Shown: positions 6,563-9,811 of the stretch, piece after piece
How positions within the stretch are numbered: the first letter of the stretch is position 1
How the letters are laid out: every line of letters begins with the position of its first letter
From: Armatimonadota bacterium
Lineage (GTDB): Bacteria > Armatimonadota > HRBIN16
Length of the DNA stretch: 9,811 bases
Reading direction: 5' to 3'
Assembly (NCBI GenBank): GCA_028275265.1
Contig: JAPWUZ010000078.1
Location: 1 to 9,811, forward strand
Notes under the pieces: generated by a model
The model's database searches: none
What the model was told of the DNA's origin: nothing
The model's input: only the letters and a program-made list of their open reading frames with translations
Made by a program: the position numbers and the translations under genes

Positions 6563-7042
6563 TTATATTCCTCCCAGAATCAGTTCATCTTCGCCGGATA
6601 CTCGCTGAGGCAGGCTAAAAGCATGTGGGAGCAACTCGTTAAAGCGGTACTCCTGCACATCTGCCCCCTCTTCGGATGCACACCAGATTACCAAATCTTC
6701 GTCGGCGAACTCTGCCAGCACCTGCCTGCACGCGCCGCAGGGGGTGCCGCCATCCTGTGTCACTATTGCCAGCGCGGAGATGCGACGCGCCCCTTCGCTG
6801 ACCGCACGGAATATCGCCACCCTCTCGGCGCAGACGGTGAGACCATAGCTGGCGTTTTCCACGTTCGCGCCGGTGAAGATGCGTCCGTCCTCGCAGTATA
6901 CAGCGGCCCCTACCGCATAGCCCGAATAGGGTGCGTACGCGTGGTGGCGTGCTTCTCGCGCCGCCGCCAGTAACTGCTCGCGTATGTTGTCCCTGTTAAT
7001 CACGGCCTTTTGCTGCCGCCTTCTGCAGTCACCCGATCTCAC
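6563..7042 (-). CDS. cdd: Cytidine deaminase
   Basis: Cytidine deaminase (159 aa as given) converts cytidine and deoxycytidine to uridine and deoxyuridine in pyrimidine salvage. It is the small, zinc-dependent homotetrameric type. The N-terminal AYAPYSGYAVGAAV matches the substrate-binding region. VENASYGLTVCAERVAIFRA holds zinc ligand Cys71 and the proton-shuttle Glu73. PCGACRQVLAEF gives Cys102 and Cys105, the other two ligands. The start is uncertain. The GTG at 7040-7042 overlaps the kinase stop as GTGA, typical of coupled genes, but adds 13 residues (RSGDCRRRQQKA) not usual in the family. A GTG at 7001-7003 gives a 146-aa protein starting (M)INRDNIREQLL, closer to B. subtilis Cdd. Neither has a well-placed ribosome binding site. 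The mtlD-like gene follows after 2 bases. Confidence 0.93.
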   Translation of the reverse strand: MRSGDCRRRQQKAVINRDNIREQLLAAAREARHHAYAPYSGYAVGAAVYCEDGRIFTGANVENASYGLTVCAERVAIFRAVSEGARRISALAIVTQDGGTPCGACRQVLAEFADEDLVIWCASEEGADVQEYRFNELLPHAFSLPQRVSGEDELILGGI

Positions 7043-8712
7043 CTAGCAGTCATCTGCTGGATGGACTCCATTGCCAGTTTAGCAGTGTCGGAGCCGGGCG
7101 CAGCCTGAATCGCCCGCTGCCAGAGGTCCACTGCCCCCAGACGGTCGCCGCGCTGGTATGCTTCCAGACCTTGCAGGTAAAGTTCCATTGCCAGCCGCTC
7201 GTTGCCGCGCGGGCGGGGCGGAGGCTCAGGCGAAGAGCCATTCGGACGCACAGCAGGTGGTGGCGCAATCGGTGGGACGATTTCCAGATTACCGGAGTAG
7301 AAACGAGAGACCTGATCCACCCTCTGACGAGCGGCGGTGGAGCTCGGGTCATACTCCAGAGCCTGCCTGTAGTATTGTAAAGCGAGGTCGGTTCGCCCCA
7401 TTTGCAGAGCCTCGTCCCCCAGGTGTACCAAACACACCGCAGCGTTACGCGCGGCTACCGCTCGCACCTCGGCAGACCTTGCATTCTGGTACACGTTGAT
7501 AAAACGCGCCAGTGCCTCTCGATAGTTGCCCGCCTGCGCCAGCTTCGCCCCATCGCTCATCTGCGTGCTGAGCGTCTCCATGCGCTTCAACTCCGCATAG
7601 CGCTCGTAGGCGACGTTGATGCCGTAGGCAATCAGCACGATAAGCAAACCGAGGAACAGCACCAGTATCATCTGCTTCATGGCTTCACTCTCCCTTGGGG
7701 ACAACCAGGGCTCACGTGGCTTGGGCAGCGGCGGCGGGGGCTTCTTCGGCATCGAAGGCAGCGAGGACACCTGCCCACTGACTGGCGCAGGGTTTGGAAC
7801 CGGGTTCAGCAAAGGCGGCAGCGAAGACGAACCCGGCGACGCTACCGGAGGGGGCGAACCAATCGCAGGAGGCGGCGCGGGCATCACCAACGCCCCCGGC
7901 TCCATCGCACGCTTCAAATCCTCCGCCATCTCACGTGCGGAGGAATAGCGGTCGCTGGGACGCTTCGCCATCGCGCGCATCAGCACCCGCTCGATGCCGT
8001 AGGGAACGCCGGGGGGAGGCGTTGGCTCTTTGTGCATGATGTTATACGTGATGGTGACGATGCTCTCACCGGTGAAAGGCTTGCGCCCTGTGAGCATCTC
8101 GTACAACACCACACCCATCGAGAAGATATCGGTGCGCGCGTCTATCTCTCCCCCCTCGATCTGCTCCGGCGACATGTAGCTGGGGGTACCGAAAATCTGT
8201 CCGTCGATGGTGATGTTGGGTTCAAACACGATGCGGGCGATGCCGAAGTCGGTCAGTTTGACCAGCCCATCCGGCAAAAGGTGGATGTTTTCGGGCTTTA
8301 TGTCGCGGTGTACCACCCCCATACGATGGGCATGTTCCAGCGCGGCAAGCACCTGCAGTGTGATGTCTACCGCCTCTTTCAGCGGGATCGCCCCCTGTCG
8401 TTGCAGGCGTTCGCGCAGGTTCTCACCTTCCAGATACTCCATCACGATATAGTAGCGACCGTTCTCGACGCCAACCTCGTGGATGGTCACAATGTTGGGG
8501 TGGCTCAAACGCCCTGCCGCCTTCGCTTCGCGCTGGAAGCGGTTGATGCGCTCTTGTTTTTGCGCCTCGGTGACGCCTTCGGGCAGATTCAGCTCCTTAA
8601 TCGCCACGCGCCGACCCAACTCGGGGTCCACCGCCTCCCACACAATGTCGTTGCTGCGGGCGATTTCGCGCACAATCTGATATTTGCCCAGCGTGTTCAC
8701 CGAGGCGTTCAT
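7039..8712 (-). CDS. Membrane-anchored Ser/Thr protein kinase with C-terminal TPR-like region
   Basis: A 557-aa Hanks-type Ser/Thr kinase. The kinase domain covers about residues 10-268: VAIKE with Lys39, an alpha-C glutamate probably at Glu62, HRDIKPEN with catalytic Asp137, DFG at 155-157, SPE at 181-183 in place of APE, and DIFSMGVVLYEMLTG. The glycine-rich loop is replaced by EIARSNDIVWEAV, which lacks the GxGxxG glycines. A proline-rich linker follows (about 273-340). One membrane helix (about 348-368, ILVLFLGLLIVLIAYGI) puts the C-terminal part outside the membrane. That part has TPR-like helical repeats (about 382-465 and 505-555), such as GNYREALARF, GRTDLALQYYRQAL and GDRLGAVDLWQRAI, split by a second proline-rich stretch. 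The ATG at 8712 is three bases after the PP2C stop; without a separate good ribosome site it is probably coupled. Substrates are unknown. Confidence 0.93.
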   Translation of the reverse strand: MNASVNTLGKYQIVREIARSNDIVWEAVDPELGRRVAIKELNLPEGVTEAQKQERINRFQREAKAAGRLSHPNIVTIHEVGVENGRYYIVMEYLEGENLRERLQRQGAIPLKEAVDITLQVLAALEHAHRMGVVHRDIKPENIHLLPDGLVKLTDFGIARIVFEPNITIDGQIFGTPSYMSPEQIEGGEIDARTDIFSMGVVLYEMLTGRKPFTGESIVTITYNIMHKEPTPPPGVPYGIERVLMRAMAKRPSDRYSSAREMAEDLKRAMEPGALVMPAPPPAIGSPPPVASPGSSSLPPLLNPVPNPAPVSGQVSSLPSMPKKPPPPLPKPREPWLSPRESEAMKQMILVLFLGLLIVLIAYGINVAYERYAELKRMETLSTQMSDGAKLAQAGNYREALARFINVYQNARSAEVRAVAARNAAVCLVHLGDEALQMGRTDLALQYYRQALEYDPSSTAARQRVDQVSRFYSGNLEIVPPIAPPPAVRPNGSSPEPPPRPRGNERLAMELYLQGLEAYQRGDRLGAVDLWQRAIQAAPGSDTAKLAMESIQQMTAR

Positions 8713-8715
8713 TCC

Positions 8716-9615
8716 TTATACCCAGCCTATCTGTCGCGCCTGCTCCCAGCTCAACAGTTCCAGAATGTGTACCACGACCACCGTCACGTTATCCGACCCG
8801 CCGTCCTCCAGAGCCATCTCCACCAGCCGCTGCGCCGCTGCCGATGGCGAGTGACTGCGCACTACCTCCGCGATTTGGGCGTCGGGCACATGCGTGGTCA
8901 ATCCGTCGGTACACAGCACCAGCCGGTCCCCCGCCTGCAGAGGCACGCGGTAAATATCCGGCTCCAGCGCATCCATCCCGATGGAACGGGTAATCACGTT
9001 GCGGTAGGGTGAGTGCTGCGCTTCCTCTGGCGACAGCAAGCCCTGCCGCACCTGCTCCATGACGTAAGAATGGTCGTCGGTGATTTGTTCGATGACCTCA
9101 CCGCGTATCAGGTAGCACCGGCTATCGCCCACGTGCACAATGTGCGCATCTCCCTCGCATAACGCGGCTGCAGTGAGCGTGGTACCCATTCCTCGCCTGC
9201 CCGGTATCGATTGCGCCACCTCACGCACCAGCGCGTTCGCCGCCTGCACTGCTGAATACAGCGCGGTGTCGATATCAGGCAGTTCCAAATCATAATACGC
9301 CTTCAGGAAGGTTTTCAGAGCCAGCTCACTGGCGATTTGCCCGGCACTGTGCCCACCCATGCCGTCGCAGACCGCATATACACTGCCGCGTTCCGCCAGC
9401 AGAACAGGCTCGGTCGGTTCGAAGAAGTCAAACTTATCCTCGTTGTTCTCCCGCACGTTGCCAAGGTCGGTCTTCGCACCAAAGCGCACGAAGGGCACGA
9501 TGTCCGGCTGCGCCTTTGGCTCACGCGGTGGCTGTGCCAGCACCTCGCTGCGCCGGAACTTGGCGGTAATTTCCACCTCGTCGTTCACCGGTTGTCCACT
9601 ATGGCTGCTCTGCAT
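8716..9615 (-). CDS. PP2C-family Ser/Thr protein phosphatase
   Basis: A PPM/PP2C-type metal-dependent phosphatase (299 aa) related to PstP/PrpC, which removes phosphates placed by Hanks-type kinases; the adjacent kinase is the obvious partner. The metal-binding and core motifs are all present: NVRENNEDKF (Asp60), VCDGMGGHSAG (Asp84), MGTTLTAAAL, VHVGDSRCYLI, LCTDGLTTHV (Asp237) and GGSDNVTVVVV (Asp275). There is no membrane segment, so it is cytoplasmic. About 40 residues before the catalytic domain look disordered. I chose the ATG at 9613-9615 because GAAGAGG lies about 9 bases upstream; an in-frame GTG at 9631-9633 would add 6 residues. The start overlaps the FHA gene by 17 bases. The end is TAA-GGA-ATG into the kinase, in the same reading frame, so a single stop codon separates the two proteins. 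Confidence 0.94.
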   Translation of the reverse strand: MQSSHSGQPVNDEVEITAKFRRSEVLAQPPREPKAQPDIVPFVRFGAKTDLGNVRENNEDKFDFFEPTEPVLLAERGSVYAVCDGMGGHSAGQIASELALKTFLKAYYDLELPDIDTALYSAVQAANALVREVAQSIPGRRGMGTTLTAAALCEGDAHIVHVGDSRCYLIRGEVIEQITDDHSYVMEQVRQGLLSPEEAQHSPYRNVITRSIGMDALEPDIYRVPLQAGDRLVLCTDGLTTHVPDAQIAEVVRSHSPSAAAQRLVEMALEDGGSDNVTVVVVHILELLSWEQARQIGWV

Positions 9616-9811
9616 GGTCCGTTGCCTCTTCACTGATGGTCTCCGCGGCGTCGGCGGATTGCTGGGCTGCGCTTTCCGACGGCTCCGCCGCCTCCAGATG
9701 GTAAGTCCCCTGCCCTATCTGCACCTTCACCCCGAAGGGCAACGGCGCGGCGACGTGCGGGATGAGTTTGGTATCGTCCACGAAGGTGCCGTTGGTACTG
9801 CCGACGTCCTC
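9599..9811 (-). CDS. FHA-domain protein (C-terminal part, cut by window edge)
   Basis: Seventy residues of an FHA (forkhead-associated) protein, whose N-terminus lies beyond the window. FHA domains bind phosphothreonine peptides and commonly act next to Hanks-type kinases. The first visible residues, EDVGSTNGTFVDD, contain the GSTNGT motif of the domain. VKVQIGQGTYHLE is the last strand of the FHA fold. It ends in an Ala/Glu-rich tail of about 30 residues (ESAAQQSADAAETISEEATD) that is probably disordered. A GTG at 9779-9781 could be mistaken for the start, but the open frame and FHA motif run straight through it. The TAG stop (9599-9601) lies inside the start of the PP2C gene. Whether the full protein has further domains cannot be seen. 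Confidence 0.85.
   Translation of the reverse strand, partial: EDVGSTNGTFVDDTKLIPHVAAPLPFGVKVQIGQGTYHLEAAEPSESAAQQSADAAETISEEATDHAEQP

Noticed and set aside
7402..9012. 536-codon open frame antisense to the kinase and PP2C genes
   Set aside because: It is also in codon register with both genes, which share one frame across their junction, so the lack of stops is a codon-usage effect. The translation is Arg/His-rich without domains.
9599..9781. Stand-alone 60-aa gene from the GTG at 9781
   Set aside because: The frame continues to the window edge and encodes the FHA motif GSTNGT before that GTG, so this is the tail of a larger gene.
1..9811. CRISPR, transposon ends, attachment sites, tRNA or riboswitch
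   Set aside because: I saw no spaced direct repeats, IS-like terminal repeats, tRNA arms or long leader regions. The coding density leaves almost no room for them.

Overview
The window is compact, GC-rich bacterial DNA with two convergent gene blocks and no gene-free stretch longer than about 45 bases. It contains no rRNA, tRNA, CRISPR array, transposase or phage gene that I can see. The source is probably a free-living bacterium. The SufU/SufS-type SUF system and the Hanks-type kinase/PP2C/FHA set are typical of Actinobacteria, Deinococcus-Thermus, Armatimonadota and related phyla. The kinase N-terminus, with its unusual glycine-poor loop, reminds me of Armatimonadota proteins, but that is memory-based and only a weak taxonomic hint.

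Plus strand, 1-5355: a SUF iron-sulfur cluster assembly operon in the order sufC (3' end only), sufB, sufD, a Rieske-type [2Fe-2S] ferredoxin, sufS, sufU and a SufT/MIP18-like gene. The genes abut, overlap, or are separated by at most 40 bases, so they are very likely one transcript. SufS takes sulfur from cysteine and SufU relays the persulfide. The SufBCD scaffold builds the cluster with ATP hydrolysis by SufC, and the SufT-like protein helps deliver or mature clusters. The Rieske protein is a plausible electron carrier or client. Several hairpins, found by eye, lie at cistron junctions or inside the operon.

Minus strand, 9811 down to 5397: an FHA-domain protein (C-terminal part only), a PP2C-type Ser/Thr phosphatase, a membrane-anchored Ser/Thr kinase with a C-terminal TPR-like region, a cytidine deaminase, and an MtlD-family polyol-phosphate dehydrogenase. 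All junctions overlap or are 2-3 bases apart, so this is probably also one transcript. It joins a reversible phosphorylation module to two metabolic enzymes.

The two blocks meet tail to tail at about 5356-5396, where an imperfect hairpin could serve both directions. The start of each operon, and so its main promoter and regulator, lies outside the window.

I found no clearly new system. The best leads are the MtlD homologue with a diverged substrate region, the kinase without a recognisable glycine-rich loop, the Rieske start codon buried in a hairpin, the double cysteine at the SufS active site, and two gene junctions where only one in-frame stop codon separates adjacent proteins.
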